Below, piece after piece: positions 1 through 7,761 of a stretch of 64,000 nucleotides of DNA. Where the stretch lies: positions 10,396,229 through 10,460,228 of the forward strand of contig NC_013131.1 of assembly GCF_000024025.1 (NCBI RefSeq). Reading direction: 5' to 3'. The notes below the pieces were generated by a model, which saw only the letters and a list, made by a program, of their open reading frames with translations, ran no database searches and was not told the origin of the DNA. Position 1 is the first letter of the stretch, and each line of letters begins with the position of its first letter. The stretch comes from Catenulispora acidiphila DSM 44928. GTDB lineage: Bacteria > Actinomycetota > Actinomycetes > Streptomycetales > Catenulisporaceae. Made by a program: the position numbers and the translations under genes.

Positions 1-677
1 AGAGCCACCAGCATCTTGTACGTGGTGGACCAGGACGGACCCGGCGCGTCGTAGTCCTTCACCGTGAGCACGACACCCTCAACCCGGACCTTGCCGGTCG
101 GCACCGGCCCTGCACTAGCCCGTGCTGCCTCGCGCTTGGCCCGCTCCGCGGAGCGCTGCGCCGCCCTCTCGGCGCAGCGGCGCACCCCTTCGGCCTGCGC
201 CTCGGACAGCTCGCCGGCCTCGCGGAGCTTGTCCTGCATGTCGCTGAGGAATTGGAAGTCGCCGTCGTAGTCACGAAGGAACTCCACGACGTCCCTGTGG
301 CGGGCGGCGAATGCGTCGGCGATCCTCTTGAGTCGGGCAGCGCGTCGAGCTGCCTCTGCGGCGGCCTTCGCGCGGAACGCCGCAAGCGCGTCGCCGACCG
401 TCAGCTCCTCAGTGATCAGGGTCGACCAGCTGCGGCCGTGGTTTGCGCCTTCGCACGAGCAGGAGCAGTTCGGGCCGACGGCGCTCATGCAGGCCCCGTC
501 GCACGCGGTGGTCGAGCGCGTGGCGTACAGCCGACTCGCAGGCACCGTGCGCTGGCATTCCGGACAGGTGAGCTGTGCCCGGTCGCCGGCGGTGTCCGGC
601 TGTTCGGCGCGGACGGGCCGGATGCAGCGCTGGCACTGTCCGAGGAAGGTGTAGGTCGGTGTGGAGGAGATGATCAC
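1..677 (-). CDS. Partial zinc-ribbon protein of the mobile element, C-terminus beyond the left edge
   Basis: An open frame runs from a GTG at 677 to the left edge without a stop (225 codons seen). The N-terminal 80 residues hold paired cysteines (CQRC, CPEC, then a Cys-rich CSCSC stretch), which suggests one or two zinc ribbons. The middle is an Ala/Arg/Glu-rich helical, probably coiled-coil stretch. The last visible part (VRVEGVVLTVKDYDAPGP) resembles the beta-rich, OB-like tail of actinophage and plasmid zinc-ribbon proteins; this is recalled similarity only. GGAG lies just upstream of the GTG, and the start sits behind the 204-bp repeat leader at 701-904. The function is unknown; nucleic-acid binding is an inference. 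Confidence 0.6.
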   Translation of the reverse strand, partial: MIISSTPTYTFLGQCQRCIRPVRAEQPDTAGDRAQLTCPECQRTVPASRLYATRSTTACDGACMSAVGPNCSCSCEGANHGRSWSTLITEELTVGDALAAFRAKAAAEAARRAARLKRIADAFAARHRDVVEFLRDYDGDFQFLSDMQDKLREAGELSEAQAEGVRRCAERAAQRSAERAKREAARASAGPVPTGKVRVEGVVLTVKDYDAPGPSWSTTYKMLVA

Positions 678-700
678 GGCTGGTCTCCGGTGAGGTGAGG

Positions 701-904
701 TGGGTGTCCTGGCCGGCCTCGTCGGCGTTGCCGCGCCGTCGGGGCCGGAGTCCCCTCGGGCGGATTGGCCCGAGCTGGCGGGCCGCAGGCCAAGCACGCC
801 CGCGCCGGTCGGGGCAAGGCTCGCGCGCAGCGCGACCGCGAAGCGGCCCCGGCCTTGCCGCGTGCCGGAGCGGAGTGTGCTTACCTCAGGTCGTCAGCCG
901 GGCG
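701..904 (-). repeat. 204-bp direct repeat copy 1, leader of the gene starting at 677
   Basis: This stretch matches 2983-3186 over 204 bp with one difference seen by eye (A at 764 versus T in the other copy). It contains the CGGCAA-loop hairpin (712-747) followed by a CCAGGACACC box on the minus strand. Upstream of that are a GCAAGGC/GCCTTGC helix and two small hairpins with GCAG and GAAG loops. Both copies stand just before a minus-strand start codon of unrelated genes, so the repeat behaves as a mobile or copied 5' leader, perhaps with a promoter. The rest of the gap up to 1102 shows nothing recognisable. Confidence 0.85.
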
Positions 905-1102
905 GACCGCCGGGATCGGCCTCAGAGAGGGACGCCGACGAGACGACAGACCACCTGTGCTTGCACGTTGCAATAGGCGTTCAGCGGCGTCAGCACGCCA
1001 TCACGTCCGTCTCGGCGAGGGAATGCTGCGGTGCACCGATGACGGCGACCGACCGGCGGGAGCGGTCCTGCGTACGGGCAGCAAGCCGCTCCCGGCCCGG
1101 CA

Positions 1103-1975
1103 CTACAGTCGCGCCAGTGCGAGCGAGGCGTCCCCGAAGGTCACCGTGTAGCCCCTGCTCGTGCGTTCCGCCTGGGCACCGCGCAGCCCTGCGACGTCGT
1201 CGGTCAGCGCCCTGGCGACGTCCTCGACGCGGGGGTGTTCCTCCCAGCGCAGTGTCCATGCATCGCCATCCCCAGCCAGTTGGCGGGATGTCGCCCGGGT
1301 GAGGGAGCCTCGCGGCTGGTCGGGTCGGTTCAGCGGGTCCTCGAACCACTGCCCGATCGCCCACTGACGTCTCGCATCGATGGCGCTGAACCGAGTGACG
1401 AGCCCGGCCAGCAGCACCCGGGCGTCAGCCGTGGGTTCGGGCAGCTCGGACAGCAAGGTCTTCTCGCTGGCGCTCAACGGGACGTCGATGTCGGCTGCCC
1501 GGATGTAGTCGTGATCGCCGCCGTCGGCCTGACCGAACCGGCCGTTGATGTTTGGAGTGACGACCATGCGGGCGCCGGTGGGGAGGTGGCGGAGCCGAAG
1601 TCCGCGGGTGTGATTGCTCACCGCCTCGAACCGCAGTCCCGGTACCTCGTCGAAGAACTTCGTCTCGGGCCTGGGAACGAGCCACGCCATGACGTTGAGC
1701 TCTGCGCGCGTGATGATCACGAGGTCGTCGTATCGCGGCGAGAGGATCATCGTGTAGCAGGTGAGTGTGGAGACGCCGTTGCGCGACGACAGGGCACTGG
1801 CTGCACCGGAATTCAGCAGCAGCCGAGCCAACAGAGCGCGTAGCTCCAGCTGAGCGGGACTGCACGCGTCGAGCCCGAGGTGCTCTCGGCCGACTCCGGC
1901 CTTGGCTGCCCGGGTGGTCTCGCCCGTGTAGGAACGGCGGACCTTAGCGAGTGTCTTACGGGTGGAATGGGTCAT
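1103..1975 (-). CDS. Hypothetical protein of the mobile element (290 aa)
   Basis: The frame reads from ATG 1975, preceded by AAGGAC at good distance; a longer in-frame extension upstream is low-complexity and is rejected. The N-terminus (MTHSTRKTLAKVRRSYTGE) is basic. No transmembrane segment or known catalytic motif is visible. The middle part (about residues 80-180) is a mixed alpha/beta region with a GFG-like loop (NINGRFGQADGG). I do not recognise the family. It lies between two genes carrying the 204-bp leader repeat but lacks that repeat itself. Confidence 0.6.
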   Translation of the reverse strand: MTHSTRKTLAKVRRSYTGETTRAAKAGVGREHLGLDACSPAQLELRALLARLLLNSGAASALSSRNGVSTLTCYTMILSPRYDDLVIITRAELNVMAWLVPRPETKFFDEVPGLRFEAVSNHTRGLRLRHLPTGARMVVTPNINGRFGQADGGDHDYIRAADIDVPLSASEKTLLSELPEPTADARVLLAGLVTRFSAIDARRQWAIGQWFEDPLNRPDQPRGSLTRATSRQLAGDGDAWTLRWEEHPRVEDVARALTDDVAGLRGAQAERTSRGYTVTFGDASLALARL

Positions 1976-2292
1976 CGCGGGTGTCCTTGGTCTGTGCCTC
2001 CCGGTCGGCACTGATCGAACACGCTGCGGACAACGGCATGCCGAAGAGAACAGGTGGGCGCGCAACACCCTTCTCGCGAGCACGAATGCACCGGGGCATG
2101 TGTCGTACTCGGCAGTCCGGCCACTGTCGGCCGGAAGCAGCCATGCTGCTCACGAAGAACCGTAGATGGCTGGACGTAGCAGCAGTCAAGCGGAATGCCA
2201 GATCAGCCCCAGAGAGTCAGCCGTCTGGCCTACACCATGCTGCCCCCAGCGAGGCGATCTGTCCGGGAACAGGCTGGCCGCGGGACTGGGAT

Positions 2293-2334
2293 GAGCCTGC
2301 GGCTCCGGACTGTCCGGTCCGGAGCCGCAGGCTC
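2293..2334 (-). terminator. Perfect 18-bp stem hairpin after the gene ending at 2344
   Basis: GAGCCTGCGGCTCCGGAC (2293-2310) pairs perfectly with 2317-2334 around a 6-nt loop. It lies 10 bp downstream of the stop of the minus-strand gene 2344-2958, so it probably terminates or protects that transcript. There is no T-run, as is usual in actinobacteria. The remainder of the gap 1976-2292 shows no convincing gene. Confidence 0.6.
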
Positions 2335-2343
2335 CAATCCGAC

Positions 2344-2958
2344 TCACACGGGCAGCGGGATATCCGGCTCTTCGACGGTCTTTACGGTGGCACCGGCCGT
2401 GCGCCACGGCTGGGAGAGCTTGCGCATGAGAAGGGCCTCGTACTCGTCGGCACGGCTACCGTGGACCGTCTCGTATGCCTGCATGTCGAGGACCTCCGCT
2501 GCTCGATCGAAGATGTTGGGAAACCGGCGGTTACCCAGGCGCAGGTAGAGGGTTTCGGCCCCGCCGTTCAGCGGCGCCGTCTGACTGGCGGCGGACAGAA
2601 CCGCAAGCTTCTCGGCGTCGGTGGCCGGGCGCGTATCAGCGCCGGCGGCGACGCGGTCGAGCAGTTCGCGGCAGTGTGTGCGGTACAGCAACTCCGGCCA
2701 GGGGCGGTCACTTGCCGGACGCAGCAGAGAAAAGCTCCCCCACAGTGGACCACGGTCATTTTCGCCGTGGCGCAGTTGGGCAGCTTCGATCTCCTCATCA
2801 GCCCATGCGCACTGGTCGAGTGCTGAATCGATGACATCGGCGATGTCGCGGAATGCCGCGTCCAGCCCAATGAGGCTGGCGGCGAGACGGAGACGGGGAG
2901 CGCGTTCGTCGCACGGCGCGTCCGGTGCGCACAGGCTTTCGTGTTCGAGGATGGTCAT
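2344..2958 (-). CDS. Hypothetical protein of the mobile element (204 aa)
   Basis: The start ATG at 2958 has AGGAGC upstream, and the frame ends at 2344. The product (MTILEHESLCAPDAPCDE...) is acidic and mostly helical, without membrane segments, signal peptide or clear motif; residues about 45-100 are rich in Leu/Arg/Glu. I do not recognise the family. Its leader is the second copy of the 204-bp repeat, so it is probably co-regulated with the gene starting at 677. Confidence 0.55.
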   Translation of the reverse strand: MTILEHESLCAPDAPCDERAPRLRLAASLIGLDAAFRDIADVIDSALDQCAWADEEIEAAQLRHGENDRGPLWGSFSLLRPASDRPWPELLYRTHCRELLDRVAAGADTRPATDAEKLAVLSAASQTAPLNGGAETLYLRLGNRRFPNIFDRAAEVLDMQAYETVHGSRADEYEALLMRKLSQPWRTAGATVKTVEEPDIPLPV

Positions 2959-2982
2959 GGGCGTGCTCCTGACGATGGTCGC

Positions 2983-3186
2983 TGGGTGTCCTGGCCGGCC
3001 TCGTCGGCGTTGCCGCGCCGTCGGGGCCGGAGTCCCCTCGGGCGGTTTGGCCCGAGCTGGCGGGCCGCAGGCCAAGCACGCCCGCGCCGGTCGGGGCAAG
3101 GCTCGCGCGCAGCGCGACCGCGAAGCGGCCCCGGCCTTGCCGCGTGCCGGAGCGGAGTGTGCTTACCTCAGGTCGTCAGCCGGGCG
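2983..3186 (-). repeat. 204-bp direct repeat copy 2, leader of the gene starting at 2958
   Basis: Second copy of the repeat at 701-904, with the same internal CGGCAA-loop hairpin (2994-3029). It ends 25 bp before the ATG of the downstream minus-strand gene. Conservation over 204 bp while the genes on either side differ points to recent duplication or selection on an RNA or DNA structure. Confidence 0.85.
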
Positions 3187-3295
3187 AGCCGCCAGGTTGG
3201 GCTTATGCGCACGGCCGAGAGCCGAGTTAAACCGCCCGGACCACCCTCGGGTGAAATGCATCGCTTCTCTCGACCGTGTCCACGAAGATGGGTCC

Positions 3296-4051
3296 ATGCA
3301 GCAGGAACGAAGTTGGGTGTACGCAGCGTGCACGGTCCGTCTGGCCCCAGATCAGCCGGGCTGCGAAGCCGTTTTCGATCAAGCTCTAACAAACGGCCTT
3401 GCGGCGATCGTGGCGCTTGAGTGGCCAGGCGCTGAGGCCAATGCCAGGGGCCGCGTACGTTCCGCAGCGGAGCTCTTGGACGTCATCTCAGAGCGCGTTC
3501 CGCAGGACGGACAGACAGGCGTTTACCCCATCCCAGACACCAGTATCAGCCAGGGTCTTAATACGCTGGTTGATGTGGCGACGCTGCGCGATGGGGTGAC
3601 GCAGACACAGCAGGTCCGTCATGCTCGCGGTCCAGGACGCCTTGAAGAGCGACACGTCGACGCACTCCGGGCTCTGGATCATCACCGGAGTCTCCGCTCC
3701 CTGAGTGGTGAGGAGTCCGACAGGGTCTGGGATCAAGCACGCGAAGACGATCGTGCCTCCATCTTGCGGGCGGTCGCGTTCCTCGATCTCATCGGTGAAG
3801 ACGAGGCTGCGCGTCGGGCGGTGGATGTGGAGAACCCGAACGCGTATCACCCCAAGCACAATCCGGATGGTCAGGAACTTGAAGAGTGCCCCGTATGCGG
3901 ACTCGATACCTTCTGCATTCAGGGCATTGATGACTACGGGTATGGGTTCGGGTCTGGGCAGTGCCTCGTGTGCGCGTACGTCCGGAGCCGTGACACGGCA
4001 GATGAGATGGCCTTGGACTTCCACATCGCCCGGCTCTCCGCCAAGGACTAG
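3296..4051 (+). CDS. Hypothetical protein with a C-terminal zinc ribbon (251 aa)
   Basis: The reading from ATG 3296 gives 251 residues. Four cysteines in two pairs near the C-terminus (C198/C201 in CPVC and C223/C226 in CLVC, separated by a Gly/Tyr-rich loop) form a probable zinc ribbon. The N-terminal 150 residues are alpha/beta with no catalytic motif that I recognise. The minus-strand frame opposite (3488-4294) lacks any such motif, so the plus strand is preferred. It is one of the few plus-strand genes in the element; its role is unknown. Confidence 0.55.
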   Translation: MQQERSWVYAACTVRLAPDQPGCEAVFDQALTNGLAAIVALEWPGAEANARGRVRSAAELLDVISERVPQDGQTGVYPIPDTSISQGLNTLVDVATLRDGVTQTQQVRHARGPGRLEERHVDALRALDHHRSLRSLSGEESDRVWDQAREDDRASILRAVAFLDLIGEDEAARRAVDVENPNAYHPKHNPDGQELEECPVCGLDTFCIQGIDDYGYGFGSGQCLVCAYVRSRDTADEMALDFHIARLSAKD

Positions 4052-4073
4052 CCCTGCGGGCCGCCGGTGCTGC

Positions 4074-5177
4074 TCAGCTGGGAGGTGTAGTGCCCGCACC
4101 GCCATAGTCGGTGCGCGGAAGGTTGCTGCGGGCGCGGGAAAGATCGTCACACAGCCCGACGATCTTGGTAGCGATCCGCGCGAACTTGGCAAGAGCGCTG
4201 ACGGCTTTCTGCTGCGTTGAGTTGTGCCACTGGGCGCGGCCGTAGTCGTCGTCTGCCTCCGCCAGCCGTCCCAGCTCGTCGATGATTCGTGCAAGAGCGG
4301 TCAGGACGGCGCGGCTGCTCGCAGCGTCGGTGGTGGGTGGTCGCTGGTCCCGCAAGAGCGTGCTGAAGTACCACCCGGATTCCCATACTGCGTAGACCTG
4401 ATGCCCCACCATGAGCGAATAGGGCTTGGCAACCGCCACCTGGAGCTCGGCGACCTTGTCCCGGAAGTCCTGCGCCGCTTCCTCGAAGGAAACGTACCCT
4501 GCGGTCTGGTGCCGCGGTGCCCAGTGTGTACGTGGCCGCTCTGCGGCGGCAGGCACGTGATCGGGCTCCGGTGAGATTTGGCTCGGCTGAATGCCGTTCT
4601 TCCGCAGGCGATAGAGCCGTTGTCGACACCGCGAAGAGCATGTGGAGCGTGGCCGACCCGTGCCGGCGTAGGGCAGAGGGCTGTTGCAGACGAGGCAGCT
4701 TTGGCCGTTCCAAGGATCGTCCGGACGATCCTCGCCCTTCCGCAGAGGTCGAGGGCCGCGCGGTCCGAAGTATCGGATTGCGGCTAGATCACGCAGTTCG
4801 TCAAGGACATCAGGCTGATCATCGTTGCTCCCTGGTGAGCGAGCGTTCCTTAGCATGCGGATCAGGTCAAGTGCGGCGCCTTCCACCGACTTGACCACTT
4901 TGACGGACGTGTTGAAGCGGACTGCGGTTTCCTCATAGGACTTGGGCACGCCGTCGTTGATCCCGTAGAGGTAGCAGGCGACATCAGCTGCGTTTCGGTA
5001 GTTGCCAACAGCAGCGTTGAAGTGCTTGAACGGCTCGGCTAGCTCTGGCCCAGCATGGAGCGCGACCTTTTCCGCGCCGGACGCCTCGGTCAGCAGCGTC
5101 CAGAAGTTGATCGCCGCGGCACCGCTGACAGCGGAGTCGCCCACAGAGTCACGCGGCGTCGTCCGTCGGCGGGTCAC
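4074..5177 (-). CDS. Sigma-region-4-like HTH plus zinc-finger protein (367 aa)
   Basis: A GTG start at 5177 overlaps the stop of the preceding gene (GTGA), implying translational coupling. Residues about 79-111 (SYEETAVRFNTSVKVVKSVE) look like the helix-turn-helix of sigma-70 region 4. Residues 161-184 hold C161, C164, C180 and C184 in a CxxC-x15-CxxxC arrangement followed by a basic stretch (RCRQRLYRLRK), a zinc finger seen in actinobacterial small DNA-binding proteins. The C-terminal third is helical. A DNA-binding regulator is likely; the target is unknown. Confidence 0.6.
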   Translation of the reverse strand: MTRRRTTPRDSVGDSAVSGAAAINFWTLLTEASGAEKVALHAGPELAEPFKHFNAAVGNYRNAADVACYLYGINDGVPKSYEETAVRFNTSVKVVKSVEGAALDLIRMLRNARSPGSNDDQPDVLDELRDLAAIRYFGPRGPRPLRKGEDRPDDPWNGQSCLVCNSPLPYAGTGRPRSTCSSRCRQRLYRLRKNGIQPSQISPEPDHVPAAAERPRTHWAPRHQTAGYVSFEEAAQDFRDKVAELQVAVAKPYSLMVGHQVYAVWESGWYFSTLLRDQRPPTTDAASSRAVLTALARIIDELGRLAEADDDYGRAQWHNSTQQKAVSALAKFARIATKIVGLCDDLSRARSNLPRTDYGGAGTTPPS

Positions 5178-5425
5178 GACTGGTGCTCGATGTCAGTCCT
5201 CGGCACAGACCCATCGTCGCGTCCATGCGGACCAGCCGACAATGTCTCTGGCGATAGCGGCGGCTCGACCTCGTGAAGCCTGGCCAGGCCATCCACAATC
5301 CGGGGAATGTCCTCGGGGTTTGCTCGGTTCAGCACGTCGCGAGCAATGCCACGTAGCAGCCAAGCGCGGATCGTTGCATGCCCGAGCAAAGTAATCGCGC
5401 CAACGATCGGCCACGCGTCGACCAT
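5174..5425 (-). CDS. Small membrane protein upstream of the HTH/zinc-finger gene (83 aa)
   Basis: ATG 5425 has GGAAGG upstream. The N-terminus (VDAWPIVGAITLLGHATIRAW) forms one probable membrane helix; the rest is soluble and charged. The stop overlaps the GTG of the next gene. The frame stays open upstream through a possible leader peptide (start at 5557) and two strong hairpins, so a longer product cannot be excluded. Family not recognised. Confidence 0.5.
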   Translation of the reverse strand: MVDAWPIVGAITLLGHATIRAWLLRGIARDVLNRANPEDIPRIVDGLARLHEVEPPLSPETLSAGPHGRDDGSVPRTDIEHQS

Positions 5426-5453
5426 CAAGAGTCTGCCTTCCTGGGCGTGGAGA

Positions 5454-5557
5454 CGTCGATGGCCCCAGACCGCAGGGTCCGGGGCCATCGACGGAACATG
5501 CGCAGAAACGAAAAAACCCACCAGCAGGCTGGTGGGAATCTCTGCGATTCGGCACAT
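5454..5557 (-). promoter_or_regulatory. Leader with intrinsic terminator and second hairpin, possible attenuator
   Basis: On the minus strand an ATG at 5557 opens a short peptide (MCRIAEIPTSLLVGFFVS). Its PTSLLVGFF codons form a 9-bp hairpin (5517-5536) followed directly by six T (5516-5511), a textbook intrinsic terminator. Next comes an 18-bp near-perfect hairpin (5454-5493), then the ribosome site of the gene at 5425. A terminator inside a short coding leader upstream of a gene suggests attenuation. The rest of the gap to 5769 shows no other gene. Confidence 0.5.
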
Positions 5558-5769
5558 ACTCTTGGCCGAACGACGCCCAGAATACACTCTACGTAGCGGT
5601 GGCGCCACCAGTTGTTTCCGCAGGTCAAGCGGACTGGGTTGACACGTGGGACTTTCGTAACGCTTAACGTCCCTAGGCCCGGCGCCCACCACGAGTCCGT
5701 GGTTCGCGTGCGATACCGCACTAGTCGCGATGCTTGATGGAATCAATGTTCTGCGTAACGCTGAACGCT

Positions 5770-6390
5770 ATGGGGGCAGAACTGACGGGAGCTCTTGCAG
5801 GACTGATTGGGGCGGGTCTCGGTGCCGGCGCCGCGATATGGGGCAGCCTTACGGCGGCGCGCACCCAACTACGACTGAACCAGGCGCAACTTCAAGCGGC
5901 CGTCGCGGCTGAAGAGATCCGGATCGCTCGCGTCGCATACGCGGACTTCCTGCGTGCTGGCATCCAGTTCGAGCTCGCCTGGCGAAGTCTGTTGATCGGC
6001 TTCCGGGAGGGTGCGAGTGCTGATGAGCTGGACCGCTTGTACGCTCGCGTAATCGAGGTCGAGCACAATCGCTGGATGTTCTACTCCGTGGTGCTGTTGG
6101 AGGCCCCGGAATCCGTCGTTGTACTCGCCAGGGAGCTCACAGCCGCGTACGTAGAACTCGACATCGTCGGTGAGGCGGCCCGCCGACGCTTGTCCGCCGA
6201 GAAGGACGGCTCTACCGCACGCTGGCCTGATTTCGACCGGGCTTCGTCCAAGTGTGGTGAACTGACCGCCAAGTTCGCTGTGGGGGCGAAGGCCGAGCGT
6301 GCGGCGGCACGCGATATCGAAGTGGTCGAACCGTCGCAACACACGCGACGACCGCTCCTCGCGCGGTGGCCCGGCCATAGCAATAACTGA
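5770..6390 (+). CDS. Single-pass membrane protein with coiled-coil cytoplasmic region (206 aa)
   Basis: Starting at ATG 5770 the product begins with a glycine-rich hydrophobic helix (LTGALAGLIGAGLGAGAAIW) and continues as a Gln/Ala/Glu-rich amphipathic helix typical of actinobacterial membrane-anchored coiled-coil proteins of unknown function. Upstream in-frame ATGs at 5734 and 5743 are possible. It is transcribed divergently from the gene at 5425. No enzymatic motif is seen. Confidence 0.6.
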   Translation: MGAELTGALAGLIGAGLGAGAAIWGSLTAARTQLRLNQAQLQAAVAAEEIRIARVAYADFLRAGIQFELAWRSLLIGFREGASADELDRLYARVIEVEHNRWMFYSVVLLEAPESVVVLARELTAAYVELDIVGEAARRRLSAEKDGSTARWPDFDRASSKCGELTAKFAVGAKAERAAARDIEVVEPSQHTRRPLLARWPGHSNN

Positions 6391-6462
6391 GCGCAGGTAT
6401 AGAACCCGATCGCGATCGACGCGCGTGTGCCGCCGCCTGTCGCGGCACACGCGCCTGGGGAA

Positions 6463-7539
6463 CTACGCGCTGGCTCCGGTGGGGCCTGGGTCTGCCGAGG
6501 CAATCGCAGCGGCCATCTCGTCGGCGCTCCGCCGACCGCGGACCTCGTAGTAGGCAGCGGTGGCGGTGCGCGGGAACTTCGGGTCGTTGGCGCGCACGAT
6601 CGGTTCTCTCCAGCCGTTGAAGCTCGTGGGGACAGTGACGCTCTTGGGGTTGACCCGCAGGACCTCGTACCATCGGCCGCCGTAGAGGACGAAGTCGCCC
6701 TTGGCGAAGTCGGCTTTCGACCAGACCTTGACGCCGTCCGCCTCGGCGGCCTTGACGTGCTCCCGCCAGTAGTCCAACTGCTCGCGCGTCTCGTCCAGGC
6801 GGCGCTTCAGCTCCGCGTCCCACTCGGAGGTGTCGGCGTTGCCGCCTTCGTGGTCGACGGGTTCGAGCAGGCGGAGGAGCTGCCGCTCCTCGGCCTCCAG
6901 CTTTTCGATGCGCCGAAGCGTGCGGGGAACGTTCTCGCGATGGCCGCGGTAGGCGGCGGCTGCGGCGGCGAGGTTGGCGTGATGGGCGTGCTTGTCGGCC
7001 TCAACGAAGGATCTGTCGATCTGGGCAGCGGCGCGGGCGCGGTAGTTCCGGTCCCGGTTGGCGGAGTAGTGGTCGGTGAGGACCGGCTGACCGAACGGGA
7101 TCCGGGACAGCTTCTCGCGGCCGGCGCTGTAGAGCGCTGCGGAACGGTCGGCGGCGGCGTCGGCGTAGTCCTGGCGGCGCTCGGCGCGGGCTTCGGCGCG
7201 CTCGTAGCGGTCGGCCTCGGCTTCGGCGAAGGTGCGCCTGGTGTCTTCGTCGATGGTTACGCTGACCTCGAAGCCAGCCGCGCGCAGCGCGGTCGCCGCA
7301 GCCTCGATCTTGCGGTGATCAGCTTGCTTGTCGCGGGAGTTCCGGATGACCCAGCAGCGCAGGTAGGGCGACCAGCGGAAGCGCTGCGGGTAGTCCTTCA
7401 GGATGTCGCCGGATCCGTCGCCCTTGGCGCCGCCGACGGCCGTCGTGCCGTCGGCTCGGGTGTGTGTGATCGTGATGGTGCCGCGCGGGCTCGGCGGCGG
7501 GTTGGGGCCGGACTCGATGTCAGTTCGTGCGGTGGTCAT
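6463..7539 (-). CDS. DUF3560-family protein (358 aa)
   Basis: ATG 7539 is preceded by GGAGCA. The central region carries the repeated Arg/Glu/Ala pattern typical of DUF3560 proteins (FAEAEADRYERAEARAERR), found mainly on actinobacterial plasmids and integrated elements. An N-terminal segment (YPQRFRWSPYLRCWVIRNSR) precedes it, and a small beta-rich C-terminal domain (KGDFVLYGGRWYEVLRVN) follows the long coiled coil. The function is unknown. The leader contains the structured element 7611-7680. Confidence 0.7.
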   Translation of the reverse strand: MTTARTDIESGPNPPPSPRGTITITHTRADGTTAVGGAKGDGSGDILKDYPQRFRWSPYLRCWVIRNSRDKQADHRKIEAAATALRAAGFEVSVTIDEDTRRTFAEAEADRYERAEARAERRQDYADAAADRSAALYSAGREKLSRIPFGQPVLTDHYSANRDRNYRARAAAQIDRSFVEADKHAHHANLAAAAAAYRGHRENVPRTLRRIEKLEAEERQLLRLLEPVDHEGGNADTSEWDAELKRRLDETREQLDYWREHVKAAEADGVKVWSKADFAKGDFVLYGGRWYEVLRVNPKSVTVPTSFNGWREPIVRANDPKFPRTATAAYYEVRGRRSADEMAAAIASADPGPTGASA

Positions 7540-7610
7540 GGTGCTGCTCCAGGCGGTTGGGGAGCCGTGGTGCGGGCCGGGTGGCCTGCTGGCGGGCTCT
7601 GCCAACCGGG

Positions 7611-7680
7611 GCGGGTCCGGGGGCGGGCAACCCCCGGAGAGCGAGCGTGCGAGCGTGGGGTTGCGCGAGCCCCGGCCCGC
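7611..7680 (-). repeat. Structured leader element, copy 1 of 2
   Basis: An outer helix (GCGGGTCCGGGG with CCCCGGCCCGC) encloses an invariant inner helix GCAACCCC/GGGGTTGC and a GAGCGA..GCG segment. The copy at 11815-11873 has a different outer-helix sequence that still pairs, so the fold rather than the sequence seems conserved. It lies 72 bp upstream of the DUF3560 start. Confidence 0.55.
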
Positions 7681-7761
7681 TCTGGTTCCGTAGGCGACCA
7701 GCAGCACCGGCACGGCCGACGGAACTGCCGACGAGCTGCCCGGGTTATCCCGGCCGAGTAG

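Noticed and set aside
1956-2189. 77-codon minus-strand frame between two element genes
   Set aside because: It has a poor TTG start, no ribosome site and an overlap with the following gene's start, so it is not called.
3488-4294. 268-codon minus-strand frame opposite 3296-4051
   Set aside because: The plus strand has a clear four-cysteine zinc ribbon, whereas this frame has no motif and overlaps the next gene's end.
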